Counted from the first letter of the stretch, positions 7,803 through 16,735 are shown. The stretch is DNA of 45,599 bases from Chloroflexota bacterium (GCA_028874365.1 JAPPJZ010000064.1:1-45599), one strand, 5' to 3'. The notes: generated by a model from the letters alone, not told the origin. Numbers and translations are program-made.

Positions 7803-9014
7803 ATGCTGACGCTGGCGATCCAACAGCTGCTCACCAAGAAGCTCCGATCAGCCCTCACCGTCCTCGGATTCGGCGTCTGCGTCAATCTCTACATCGTCGT
7901 CACCACGGTGATGCGCTTCATCACCGACGACCTCGACCTCCAGGTCCAGCGCTTCACCGGAATCCTCTTCGTCCAGTCGCGCAGCCTCAGCGGTCTCTCC
8001 GGGATCGAGTGGCCGCCCATCTCCTCCACCATCTCGATGGACGAAGCCACCCAGGTGATATCCCGCCCCGCCGTGGACCGTGAGCGCTCGACCATGGTCT
8101 CCTTCGCCGCGCTCGCTCCGCCCCCGTACCCGACCGCGCCGCCTGAGGCGCTGCTGGTCGGTATCGAGGAAGGCAAGGAGGACGTCTTCCTCAATGGAGC
8201 CGCCGCAATCGCCGGACGCTGCAGCTTTCCCGAGCAGAACGGGACCAACCCCGCGCCGCCCGCGATCCTGGGTGTGCTCGCGGCGCGTCACTTTGCACGA
8301 GCCGCTTCGGCGACCACGGAGATTCCAACACCGGTTGGCCCGCTCGCACTTGCCGCCCTTGGCAGCAGGATCTCCGTCCGCGGCACCGAGTTCGAAGTTC
8401 AGGGCATCATCGAGCCGGAGACGAACCAACTGCTGCGCTCCGCCGTGCTCGTCCCGCTTGAGCAGGCCCAGTGCGTGCTCCAATCTCCCGATTCTGTGAC
8501 CGCGTTGTTGGTCTCGCCGAAGCGAGCCTCCGATATCGACCCGCTCCAGCAGACAATCGAGTCCGAGCACGAGGAGCTGATGGTCATCTCCGACCGCCAA
8601 CTCGTTGAGAACGCTCGCAAACTCCTTGATCGCGTCAACCAGCTGTTCGATGTGGTCCGCTGGACATCCGTCTCCGTAGCGGCGCTATTGATCGCCATTG
8701 TCATGTTCGTGTCAGTCCTCGAACGCACACGCGAACTCGGCACACTGCGCGCGATCGGCGCCCCTCGCCGTGCATTGCTGTCGCTCATCCTCTCCGAGTC
8801 GGCGGGGTTTGCGATTGCCGGATCGATGGTCGGCGTTCCGATGTCCCGAGTCGTGATCAGCAAGGCGCTCGGTCCCGACGCTGCCGGATTGCGCTCGCGC
8901 GAGATCGAATACGGCGCTGCCGGAATCCTCAGCCTCTGCTCCATGATCGCCGCGCTGATGCCAGCCTGGCGCGCGGTGCAGGTCGATCCGATCATCGCCC
9001 TGCGCTACGAGTGA
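7803..9014 (+). CDS. ABC transporter permease (FtsX/MacB family)
   Basis: This 403-residue permease starts with 'LLTKKLRSALTVLGFG' and a first membrane helix (about 19-40). It then has an extracytoplasmic domain to about residue 275 and three C-terminal helices with 'VSVLERTRELGTLRAIGAPRR'. It ends in 'MPAWRAVQVDPIIALRYE', the family's usual C-terminus. SD-like CAGGAGA lies upstream. It is followed after 9 bp by its own ATPase gene, giving permease-ATPase order, the reverse of the first exporter. No adaptor gene accompanies it. The periplasmic-type domain is more divergent than in the 5582 paralogue. It may use the long adaptor in trans or act as a LolCDE/FtsX-like machine without one. Confidence 0.9.
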   Translation: MLTLAIQQLLTKKLRSALTVLGFGVCVNLYIVVTTVMRFITDDLDLQVQRFTGILFVQSRSLSGLSGIEWPPISSTISMDEATQVISRPAVDRERSTMVSFAALAPPPYPTAPPEALLVGIEEGKEDVFLNGAAAIAGRCSFPEQNGTNPAPPAILGVLAARHFARAASATTEIPTPVGPLALAALGSRISVRGTEFEVQGIIEPETNQLLRSAVLVPLEQAQCVLQSPDSVTALLVSPKRASDIDPLQQTIESEHEELMVISDRQLVENARKLLDRVNQLFDVVRWTSVSVAALLIAIVMFVSVLERTRELGTLRAIGAPRRALLSLILSESAGFAIAGSMVGVPMSRVVISKALGPDAAGLRSREIEYGAAGILSLCSMIAALMPAWRAVQVDPIIALRYE

Positions 9015-9023
9015 GGCCGCAGC

Positions 9024-9779
<756 letters not shown>

Positions 9780-9836
9780 GCTTAATCTGCGCTCAAGTTC
9801 TCCGCACCCGCGGCGTGCTCGCGTTCTGGAGGCTCC

Positions 9837-10307
9837 GTGGCCCACGAAGAGGACCCGACCGCCGGCGCCGTCCCCGGCGCGCCTGACTTCTGGCCCGAGG
9901 CGCTGGAGGTGATCGCGAGCGCTCCGATCGGCCTGTTGGCGACAACCCAGGGACTGCAGCCGCACGTTCGGCCCGTCGCCCCGGCCTATGTCGGCCTTTA
10001 TGCCTACGTGCTCACCTCGGTCAGAACTCCGAAGCTCGAACAGATCAGAAGCAACGAGCTGGTGGAGATCCTGCACTGGACCGTCGACTTCCGCCATCTC
10101 AACCTGGCCGGGATCGCAGAGGTCACCGAGGATCACGACACGATTGCCGAAGTCGCGCCCCACTTTCCCTATGCCGTCGATGACTTCTTCGGACCTGACC
10201 TGCGAGCTCCGGCCTTGATCAAGATCGCACTCCAGAGAATCTCGATAACCACATTCGACGACATCATCGCCAACAAGCGGCCGCGAATCTGGCGGATATC
10301 CGACTAA
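9837..10307 (+). CDS. Pyridoxamine 5'-phosphate oxidase-like (split-barrel) protein
   Basis: This 156-residue protein has the FMN-binding split-barrel pattern of the PPOX-like/general-stress-26 group: 'IGLLATTQGLQPHVRPV' in the first strands and 'TPKLEQIRSNELVEIL' in the middle. Family members bind FMN, F420 or haem, and many are F420-dependent reductases in organisms that make F420, as this genome appears to (cofC and cofD are in this window). The cofactor cannot be assigned by eye. The GTG start at 9837 follows a 57-bp gap with TAATCT (9783-9788) as a possible -10 box. It may be co-transcribed with the next gene, 43 bp downstream. Confidence 0.75.
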   Translation: MAHEEDPTAGAVPGAPDFWPEALEVIASAPIGLLATTQGLQPHVRPVAPAYVGLYAYVLTSVRTPKLEQIRSNELVEILHWTVDFRHLNLAGIAEVTEDHDTIAEVAPHFPYAVDDFFGPDLRAPALIKIALQRISITTFDDIIANKRPRIWRISD

Positions 10308-10350
10308 TGCGGCACCGCTTCGCCGACGAAAGAGACGAGAGGACTGCAGC

Positions 10351-11295
10351 ATGCGTATCGCGCTGATTGGACAGGCACCCTTCGGGGCAGCGGTCTTCGA
10401 GCGACTGGTCGAAGACGGCCACGAGATCGTGGGCGTCTTCACGCCGCCCGAGCGTGAAGGCGGTCGGCCGGATCCCCTCGCGCAGGCGGCCCGCGACGCC
10501 GGCATTGTGCTCGTGCAACCGCGTCGCTGGCAACGCCGCGGCGTGGTCGACGAAGAGGTCGTCGCGCAGTACGAAGCGACCAATCCCGACCTCAACGTGA
10601 TGGCCTTTGTCACCCAGATCATCCCCACCCGTGTGCTCGACTTCCCTGCGCTGAACACAATCCAGTACCACCCGTCGATCCTGCCCAGGCATCGCGGTCG
10701 TTCGGCGATCAACCATGCCATCGTGCAGGGCGACACGATGACCGGGGTCACGATCTTCTGGGTCGACGAAGGCATCGATACGGGTCCCATCCTGCTCCAG
10801 CGCTCGTGCCCAATCGGACCGGACGCCACGATCAACGAGGTCTACCGCGACCACCTCTTCCCGCTCGGCGTCGAGACCATGTCCGAGGCGGTCAAGCTCG
10901 TCGAGGCCGGCCAGGCGCCCCGCCATCTCCAGAACGAAGAGGACATGACCTACGAAGGGCCGTGGGAGGGTGACATCGCCCGAATCGACTGGTCCCAGGA
11001 CGCCCAGACCGTACACAACTTCATCCGCGGCTCCGACCGCGCGCCCGGGGCCTGGAGTGTCGTCGGAGGCGAGAGTGTCACCCTGCTCGGCTCGACACGC
11101 GCCGACCACAGCGGCGGCGCGGCCGGCGAGGTCGCCTCAATCGACGCCAGCGGCATGACCATCGTCTGCGGAGACGGCGAGTCGCTCAGGGTCAGCACCC
11201 TCGCGGTCGGACGAGACCGCCAACCCGCGCAGGACTGGGCCGCCGCCCACGGAGTCGAAGCCGGAGCCGTATTCGAACCGGCCCCGTCGGACTAA
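10351..11295 (+). CDS. Formyltransferase-fold protein like the 10-formyl-THF dehydrogenase hydrolase domain
   Basis: This 314-residue protein matches the N-terminal hydrolase domain of ALDH1L1 (10-formyltetrahydrofolate dehydrogenase) more than Fmt: 'MRIALIGQAPFG', 'GHEIVGVFT', 'YHPSILPRHRG', 'DEGIDTGPILLQ' and 'IRGSDRAPGAW'. Catalytic H107 and D143 align with His106 and Asp142 of the animal enzyme. The Asn of Fmt/PurN is replaced by Gln105. The aldehyde dehydrogenase and carrier domains of the full enzyme are absent. Family chemistry is transfer or hydrolysis of a formyl group from 10-formyl-THF. A role in formyl-folate balance or formylation of another amine is inferred. AGAGGA upstream supports the start. 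Confidence 0.82.
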   Translation: MRIALIGQAPFGAAVFERLVEDGHEIVGVFTPPEREGGRPDPLAQAARDAGIVLVQPRRWQRRGVVDEEVVAQYEATNPDLNVMAFVTQIIPTRVLDFPALNTIQYHPSILPRHRGRSAINHAIVQGDTMTGVTIFWVDEGIDTGPILLQRSCPIGPDATINEVYRDHLFPLGVETMSEAVKLVEAGQAPRHLQNEEDMTYEGPWEGDIARIDWSQDAQTVHNFIRGSDRAPGAWSVVGGESVTLLGSTRADHSGGAAGEVASIDASGMTIVCGDGESLRVSTLAVGRDRQPAQDWAAAHGVEAGAVFEPAPSD

Positions 11296-11378
11296 GGGCA
11301 ACAGCCCCAAACTCCGCCCCCTCCCCGTCCCCCGACTCGATCGCGGGACAGCCCCTCGTTGATTCCCTCGGATCCCTT

Positions 11379-11439
11379 CTCCCCCCGCGTCAAGCGGGGG
11401 GAGATGTCACGTAGTGACAGAGGGGGGGGCACGCCCCCC
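11379..11439. repeat. Cluster of three GC-rich palindromes
   Basis: Three hairpins follow each other in the 240-bp gap. CTCCCCCCGC pairs with GCGGGGGGAG around five bases (11379-11403). TGTCAC pairs with GTGACA (11405-11419). GGGGGG pairs with CCCCCC around CACG (11424-11439). The first has the same arms as the hairpin at 44063-44087, which marks it as a member of a dispersed intergenic repeat family. Confidence 0.75.
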
Positions 11440-11535
11440 AGTCCGTCTCCCTCCGTCAACCACGACACACCAACACCGAACATCCTTTCGCTATAGTCAA
11501 CAGAACGTGTGTGCCAGATGACGAAGGAGCCAACC

Positions 11536-12240
11536 ATGCCCATCCCGCCCCAACGACGCCGACGCGCCGTCAACGCCCACTTCCTCACCCAGCGCGGATT
11601 CGACCAGGACAAGATCGCGCTCCTCTTTGAGGTCTCCCCCGACACCGTGCGCTCCGACCTGCAACTGGTCGAAACCCACTGGAGCGAGCTCGCCGCCGCC
11701 CTCGCCGACGACCTCCTGCTGCAGTCGCTGCAACTGCTCCAGTCGCGACTCATCCTCGCCCTCAAACACGACCCCGTCACGGACAACGCCGACCGCCTCA
11801 CGCCGGTCGACTACCTGCGCGCCCGCGACGCCCGCGAGACCCAGTTCAGCGCCCTCTCCCGCGAGATTCGCCGCACCGTCCAGGACGTCCACCGCCGAGC
11901 CGAACAGCGCGTCGACCAGCCGGAGCTGTTCGAGGACTTGGCCGACGAAGCGCAGGAACCTGCGGAAACCACCCCCGAATTGAGCAAAACTGACCACCCC
12001 GATTCCACGATCTCCAGCCCAGAGCAGGAAATCGTCCGATCCGAGGCCTCAGAAGAAAAAACTCCGCCCGAAACCGACCAGACCGACCAGGCCGACGAAA
12101 TCGACCCCGTGATCATCGCAGCCGTCCAGCGCTACCGCCAACTCAAGGGCCGACCCCAGGCAGAAATCCTCGAATTCCTCGACCAACTCACCGACCCCAA
12201 CCGACAGGAACCCCCCATCTACGCCGAAACCGCAGCCTAA
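11536..12240 (+). CDS. Uncharacterised helix-turn-helix protein with acidic linker
   Basis: This 234-residue protein is not assigned to a named family. Residues 5-9 are a basic patch (PQRRRR-like). About 15-45 reads as a helix-turn-helix ('FDQDKIALLFEVSPDTVRSD'). About 50-130 is helical and charged. About 130-195 is a low-complexity, Asp/Glu/Thr/Gln-rich linker without structure. A short helical tail ('AVQRYRQLKGRPQAEIL') ends it. The start at 11536 has AAGGAG upstream; an upstream in-frame ATG at 11509 lacks one. The HTH resembles small terminase/transposase-type DNA-binding domains, but no partner gene is nearby. Palindromic repeats lie on both sides (11379-11439 and 12271-12485). A DNA-binding role is inferred. 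Confidence 0.65.
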   Translation: MPIPPQRRRRAVNAHFLTQRGFDQDKIALLFEVSPDTVRSDLQLVETHWSELAAALADDLLLQSLQLLQSRLILALKHDPVTDNADRLTPVDYLRARDARETQFSALSREIRRTVQDVHRRAEQRVDQPELFEDLADEAQEPAETTPELSKTDHPDSTISSPEQEIVRSEASEEKTPPETDQTDQADEIDPVIIAAVQRYRQLKGRPQAEILEFLDQLTDPNRQEPPIYAETAA

Positions 12241-12270
12241 CCCCTCCCAACGCCCCCCTCCCCTTCTGAT

Positions 12271-12485
12271 CCCCTCTCCCTCTGGGAGAGGGTTAGAGCC
12301 TGCCCCCGCGTAGGCGGGGGGTGAGGGTTCCCCGCAGCCGCTTCCGATGCCCCGCACTTGATGCGGGGCCCAGTCCCCTTCCGGTCCCCTCTCCCTCTGA
12401 GAGAGGGCTAGAGCCTGCCCCCGCGAAGGCGGGGGGTGAGGGTTCCCCGCAGCGGCATCCGATGCCCCGCACTTGATGCGGGGCC
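12271..12485. repeat. Two tandem copies of a 100-bp palindromic element
   Basis: Copy 1 (12271-12370) and copy 2 (12386-12485) are direct repeats separated by 15 bp, with about five mismatches. Each copy holds three hairpins: CCCTCTCCC pairing with GGGAGAGGG-type arms, GCCCCCGC pairing with GCGGGGG, and GCCCCGCA pairing with TGCGGGGC. Parts of the same unit recur inverted at 45380-45599. No ORF is apparent. The 12241-12535 gap contains nothing else recognisable. Confidence 0.85.
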
Positions 12486-12535
12486 TAGGTCTCACTCTTC
12501 GAGAGCAGGGAAAGCGTGCAGACGGTGGCTAGCGC

Positions 12536-12832
12536 CTACGTCATGTCCTGAACGCGCTTACCCGAATCGACCAGCGGCGCAAATCGCGTCTTGCTCAGCG
12601 GATCGTTGCGGGCCGCCTTGTCCCAAGCCGCGTCCACCATCTTCGCGTACTTGGGATGCATCTCCCGCATCTTCGTCTTCTCGTCCTTGATGAAAGCCGA
12701 CCGCGCAATCAAACGCTCGACCTGCCCGTCGGATTCGCACTCGTCGCACTCGGGAGCCGGTGCGTCGATCTTGCGCGTGAAGTGCTCCCACTCCTTGCCG
12801 CAGGCTCGACAGGCGTATTCATAGATCGGCAT
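12536..12832 (-). CDS. FmdB-type zinc ribbon protein
   Basis: This 98-residue protein begins 'MPIYEYACRACGKEWE', the hallmark of the FmdB/CxxC_CXXC_SSSS regulatory protein family. It has C-x2-C (residues 8 and 11) and a second C-x2-C ('CDECES'), which together bind one zinc. The C-terminal half is helical and charged and carries no known domain. Family members are small putative regulators first noted next to formamidase/amidase genes, and their function is mostly undetermined. The gene is single, divergent from htpX across a 117-bp gap, and ends next to the tandem palindromic repeats. No amidase neighbour is present. Confidence 0.85.
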   Translation of the reverse strand: MPIYEYACRACGKEWEHFTRKIDAPAPECDECESDGQVERLIARSAFIKDEKTKMREMHPKYAKMVDAAWDKAARNDPLSKTRFAPLVDSGKRVQDMT

Positions 12833-12949
12833 GGCAGGCTCCCGGCAGCGTCCTCGGTCGGTTCGATCCGTCTCTCACGATGGTACGATCTCGACGTAAC
12901 AGCCGCATCCAATCGGCGGTTTTGATTGTCTTTTGGGGGGAGTCGAATC

Positions 12950-13936
12950 GTGTACGGACTCCGCACGATGTTCCTCGTGGTCCTGATGGCCGGCCTGATG
13001 ATGGTCGTCGGCCTCGCGGTGGCCGGCGAGATCGGGCTGATCATCATGGCCGTCATCGCCCTGGGTATCAACCTCTACAGCTACTACAACTCCCACTCGA
13101 TGGTGCCCAAGATGATGGGCGGTCAGCTCGTCACCGCGCAGAAGGCCCCGCAGCTCTACAGCATCGTCGAGCGCGCCGCCTGCCAGGCGAAGATGCCGTT
13201 CAAGCCTGAGTTGCTCTCCCAGTTCACCGTCGAGCACCTCGAGGCGCGCTGCACCGGACACTGCCGCTCCGGCGACTGCCCGCGGCACGTCCCCTCCGTC
13301 TACATCATCGACACACCAATCCCGAACGCCTTCGCGACCGGCCGGCATCCGAAGCACTCCGCCGTCGCAGCGACCACCGGTGTCATGAGCCTGCTCACCC
13401 AGCGCGAACTGGCCGGCGTCATGGCCCACGAATTGGCGCATGTCACCAACCGCGACACGCTGTGGTCGACGATCGTGGCGTCCATGGCGATGGTGATCTC
13501 GGCCATCGCAATGATCGCTCAGTTTGCGCTGTTCATGGGTTTCATGTTTGGAGGCATGGGTGGTCGCGACAACGGTGGCGGGGCCGGTCATCTGGCGGGC
13601 GCACTGATCGTCGCCATCATCGCGCCGATCATTGCCGGAATGATCCAGATGGCGGTCAGCCGTCAACGAGAGCTCAAGGCGGACGACACCGGAGCCCGCC
13701 GCTGCGGAGACCCCGAGGCGCTGGCCTACGCACTGGTCAAGCTGGAGCAGGGAGTCAGGACGCCGGAGTCGCGCTACGCAGCCGAAGAGATGAAAACGGC
13801 CGAGGCCGCCAACCACATGTTCATCGTCAACCCCTTGGCCGGCGGAGCAGGCAAGTTCTTCTCGACCCACCCACCAACGGAACAGCGGGTCGAGCGGCTG
13901 CGCAAGATCGGCGAGGAAATCGGGCGACCGTTCTAG
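12950..13936 (+). CDS. htpX: HtpX-like zinc metalloprotease with a Cys-rich insert
   Basis: This is a 328-residue M48 membrane protease. Two N-terminal membrane helices (about 5-42) are followed by the cytosolic catalytic domain, with HELAH at residues 160-164 and the third ligand in 'RELKADDTGA'. Further hydrophobic helices lie at about 180-230. HtpX degrades misfolded membrane proteins. GTG at 12950 is preferred because GGGGGGAG lies seven bases upstream; a TTG at 12926 is in frame but has no such site. Between 'QAKMP' and 'VYIIDTPIPNAFATG', which are adjacent in ordinary HtpX, sit about 30 extra residues (84-113) with C101-x3-C105-x4-C110, plus H104 and H113. This could bind a metal or sense redox state. 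The stop codon overlaps the convergent channel gene. Confidence 0.88.
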   Translation: MYGLRTMFLVVLMAGLMMVVGLAVAGEIGLIIMAVIALGINLYSYYNSHSMVPKMMGGQLVTAQKAPQLYSIVERAACQAKMPFKPELLSQFTVEHLEARCTGHCRSGDCPRHVPSVYIIDTPIPNAFATGRHPKHSAVAATTGVMSLLTQRELAGVMAHELAHVTNRDTLWSTIVASMAMVISAIAMIAQFALFMGFMFGGMGGRDNGGGAGHLAGALIVAIIAPIIAGMIQMAVSRQRELKADDTGARRCGDPEALAYALVKLEQGVRTPESRYAAEEMKTAEAANHMFIVNPLAGGAGKFFSTHPPTEQRVERLRKIGEEIGRPF

Positions 13937-14694
13937 TCGGTCACGCGATCCCGTCGACCAATCTCCTCACGCAGCGCCTTCAACTCTTCCTGCACGGTCT
14001 TCAGCTCTTCGAGAATCTGCTCCTGCTCCACATCCTGACCCTGCTCGACGAACCAGGCGGCGATCGTCGCGGTGACCATACCGAGCAGGGCGAAGCCGAG
14101 CAGCGTCACGATCGCACCCACGATCCGCCCGAGCACCGTCGTCGCCTCGCGCACGCCGTCGCCGGTCGCCATGGTGTGCAGCGTCCACCACAGCGCCGTG
14201 TCCCAGCTCTGGACCTCGCCGCCTTGCCCATGCTCGGCGCCCCAGATCGCAGCGGTCGCGCCGAACATAACCGCCAGCGCCAGCACCACGGTGCCTCGCA
14301 CCCCGCGACGGTCGAGCAGCGCCCAGATCCGCGCGACGAAGACCACGGCGCGCAGCAGGCGCAGCGGTCGCAGGAAGGGCACGGCGACAATCAGGACGTC
14401 GATCCAGTTGCGCCGCAGGAACAGCTTGCGGTTCTCAGCCAGCCACAGCCGCGCAACGAGATCAAACGCAAAGACGGCCCAGATGCCCCACTCGGCGTAC
14501 GTGAAGGTGCGCTCGACATGCGCTTCCAGATGGGTCAGCAGGGGCAAGACGATCAACGGCAGCATCGCCGCAGCGAGGATCAGCAGCGGGATGTTGGTGC
14601 GCTGCTCCCAGCGTTCCAGAAGCGCGTCGGAGCGTCCGGCCTTGAACTCGGTGAATGTCGAGGCCAGCGTCTCGGCTCGGATCAGCGATGCCAT
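13933..14694 (-). CDS. Voltage-gated ion channel family protein with aberrant filter
   Basis: This 253-residue ion-transport protein has membrane helices at about 35-52, 70-85, 97-118, 135-152 and 188-215. An S4-like segment carries spaced arginines ('FLRPLRLLRAVVFVAR'). A pore loop 'ALWWTLHTM' precedes the last helix. In potassium channels this loop continues TVGYGD; here residues 174-181 read TMATGDGV and the loop is one residue shorter. The last helix ('LGRIVGAIVTLLGFALLGM') and 'AAWFVEQ' look like normal KvAP/MVP-type channels. A C-terminal coiled coil (about 220-250) probably supports tetramer formation. Ion selectivity cannot be assumed. Its stop codon overlaps that of htpX; the acyl-CoA synthetase gene lies 18 bp upstream. 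Confidence 0.8.
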   Translation of the reverse strand: MASLIRAETLASTFTEFKAGRSDALLERWEQRTNIPLLILAAAMLPLIVLPLLTHLEAHVERTFTYAEWGIWAVFAFDLVARLWLAENRKLFLRRNWIDVLIVAVPFLRPLRLLRAVVFVARIWALLDRRGVRGTVVLALAVMFGATAAIWGAEHGQGGEVQSWDTALWWTLHTMATGDGVREATTVLGRIVGAIVTLLGFALLGMVTATIAAWFVEQGQDVEQEQILEELKTVQEELKALREEIGRRDRVTD

Positions 14695-14712
14695 GGCAGA
14701 AGCTCTGAACCT

Positions 14713-16647
14713 CTATCGAATGCTGGCCTTCATCTGTTCCCACGCGGAGCGGGCATCTTCGACGGAACCTTCGTCCTCGATCGTCGAGATGTCGCCGGGG
14801 TCGGTGTCGAGCGTGACCGCCTTGAGCACGCGGCGCATGATCTTGCCGGAGCGCGTCTTGGGCAGCGCGTCGACGAAGTTGAGTTCGCCGTTCACGGCCA
14901 CCGGCCCCAGCTCGCCGCGGATCGTCTGCAGGATCTCGCTCTTGAGATCGTCGCCCGGTTCGAATCCGGCCTTGAGCACGACGAATGCGGAGATGACCTC
15001 GCCGCGCAGCTCGTCCGGGCGGCCCGTCACGCCGGCCTCGGCCGCTCCGGGATGACGGAGAATCGCCGACTCGACCTCGATCGTGCCAATCCGGTGCGCA
15101 GCGATCTTGATGATCTCGTCGGCTCGACCGGAGAACCACACGTAACCGTCCTCGTCGACAGAGGTGGCGTCGCCGGTGAAGTAGACCTGTCGTCCCGGCA
15201 CCTTGCCCCAGTAGTCGGTCTGATAGCGCTCCGGCTCGCCCCAGAGCCGCGCCGTCAACCCCGGGAACGGGCGGGTGATGGCGAAGATGCCCTTGTCGTC
15301 GGCAGCCAATTCGGCTCCGTCCGTGTCGAGCACCGTGCCTTCTATGCCGGGCAACGGAATCCCGGCCGAACCCGGCTTGATCGGCAGCATCTGGATCCCG
15401 TAAGGATTGCCGATGATCGGCCCGCCGGTCTCGGTCTGCCACATGTGATCCAGCACGGGGATCTCGTCGCCGAAGATCTCATGCTGGAACCACTCCCACG
15501 CGGGAGGGTTGAGCACCTCGCCTGCGGAGAACACGCGCGTCAGTGAGGTCATGTCAACGGCTTCGGCCGGCTCGGTGCCGGATCGCATGAGCAGTCGGAT
15601 GGCGGTCGGAGAGGTAAACATGCCGGTGACGCCGTGGTCTTCAATGATCCGGTAGAACGTGCCAACATCAGGATGGTCGAGCGCGCCTTCAAACGCGATC
15701 GTCGTTGCGCCTGCCAGCAGCGGCCCGTAGACGATGTACGAGTGCCCGACGACCCAGCCGATATCGGAGGTCGCCCACCAGACATCTTCGGGCTGGATGT
15801 CAAAGACCCAGTCGGCCATGCTTGCGACCCAGACCGGGTATCCGCCGTGCGTGTGTACGCAGAGCTTGGGCCGCGCCGTCGTCCCGGATGTCGCCAGGAT
15901 GTAGGCGGGATCGTTGGCTTCCATCGCCGTCCAGGATCCGTCGCCGCCCTCGCCGCCGGCGAGGAAGTCCTGCCATCTCATCTCCTTGTCGCCGCCGATG
16001 TTGGGGCTGTCCGGCAGTCGGCGTTCAACGACAACGGTCTCGACAAACTCGTCGGCGCCTTCGTTCTCCAGTGCGCCCCGAACGAAATGGTCGAGTGGCA
16101 CGTTGCGCCCGCGCCGGTAAGTGGAGTCGGTGCAAAAGATCGCCTTGGCCTCGGCCAGCTTGATCCGCTCGGCGATCGCACCGGCGCCGAAGCCGGCGAA
16201 GATGACGAGGTGAACCGCGCCGATTCGCGCGCAGGCGAGCATCAGGGCAATGGCCTCGAAGTTGGTGGGCATGTAGACGGCGACCCGATCGCCGCGCTCA
16301 ATGCCGATCGCCCGCAGCGACGCAGCGATCCGCTCGACCTGCTTGAGTAGCTGGGCGTAGGTGAAGACCCGCTGTACGCCGTTCTCGTCGAGCGCGATCA
16401 GCGCCGCCCGTCCTCCGCTGCCGTTGTCGACCTGCGCGTCGAGGCAGGCGTAGGCGAGATTGGTCTCGCCGCCGATGAACCAGCGGAACGCGGGGATCTC
16501 CTCCGGGGTCCACTCGAAGACTTCGTCCCACTCGCGGAACCAGGGAATGCGCGACGCCGCCTCGGACCAGAACGCGTCCGACTCGTCGAGCGAGCGGCGT
16601 TGAATCTCGCGGACGATTGGCCCGACCAGATCGATGTTCGACGCCAT
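14713..16647 (-). CDS. Acetyl-CoA synthetase-like AMP-forming acyl-CoA ligase
   Basis: This 644-residue ANL-superfamily enzyme resembles acetyl/propionyl-CoA synthetase in length and layout. An N-terminal ACAS-type lead ('FWSEAASRIPWF') is followed by the P-loop 'ATSGTTARPKLCVHTHGGY', then 'VLDHMWQTETGGP', 'YFTGDATSVDEDGYVWFSGRADEIIK' (hinge D and R) and the catalytic lysine in 'KTRSGKIMRR'. The P-loop reads SGTTARPK instead of SGSTGKPK. It activates a short carboxylic acid with ATP and CoA; the acid is not determinable by eye. GGAG stands eight bases before the ATG. It is divergent from the carboxyltransferase gene 88 bp away, suggesting a shared regulatory region and linked acyl-CoA metabolism. 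In the first quoted motif group the segments are separate pieces, not one run. Confidence 0.9.
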   Translation of the reverse strand: MASNIDLVGPIVREIQRRSLDESDAFWSEAASRIPWFREWDEVFEWTPEEIPAFRWFIGGETNLAYACLDAQVDNGSGGRAALIALDENGVQRVFTYAQLLKQVERIAASLRAIGIERGDRVAVYMPTNFEAIALMLACARIGAVHLVIFAGFGAGAIAERIKLAEAKAIFCTDSTYRRGRNVPLDHFVRGALENEGADEFVETVVVERRLPDSPNIGGDKEMRWQDFLAGGEGGDGSWTAMEANDPAYILATSGTTARPKLCVHTHGGYPVWVASMADWVFDIQPEDVWWATSDIGWVVGHSYIVYGPLLAGATTIAFEGALDHPDVGTFYRIIEDHGVTGMFTSPTAIRLLMRSGTEPAEAVDMTSLTRVFSAGEVLNPPAWEWFQHEIFGDEIPVLDHMWQTETGGPIIGNPYGIQMLPIKPGSAGIPLPGIEGTVLDTDGAELAADDKGIFAITRPFPGLTARLWGEPERYQTDYWGKVPGRQVYFTGDATSVDEDGYVWFSGRADEIIKIAAHRIGTIEVESAILRHPGAAEAGVTGRPDELRGEVISAFVVLKAGFEPGDDLKSEILQTIRGELGPVAVNGELNFVDALPKTRSGKIMRRVLKAVTLDTDPGDISTIEDEGSVEDARSAWEQMKASIR

Positions 16648-16735
16648 GTGGAGAACTCCAAATCAGTGCCTGGACTGAGTAGCAAGGGTCACGGGATACC
16701 GTATGCGGAGGGTATCAGCGGAGCGGGGAAGTCCG

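Noticed and set aside
11536-12240. Phage terminase small subunit
   Set aside because: The HTH is compatible, but no large subunit, portal or other phage gene is near and the linker is unusual, so it is left as an uncharacterised HTH protein.
12271-12485. CRISPR array
   Set aside because: There are only two long repeats with a 15-bp spacer, the repeats are 100 bp with internal hairpins, and no cas gene is present.
11300-14000. Shift of G/C balance on the plus strand near 12-14 kb, as at a replication origin or terminus
   Set aside because: Small samples counted by hand show only a slight change, and gene orientation also changes there. No DnaA-box cluster, dif-like site or replication gene is present. 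A cumulative skew plot of the whole replicon would be needed.
13462-15546. A 694-codon plus-strand frame spanning htpX, the channel and the ligase gene
   Set aside because: It runs antisense across two clear genes and out of frame in htpX; the translation is low-complexity Arg/Gly/Gln-rich.
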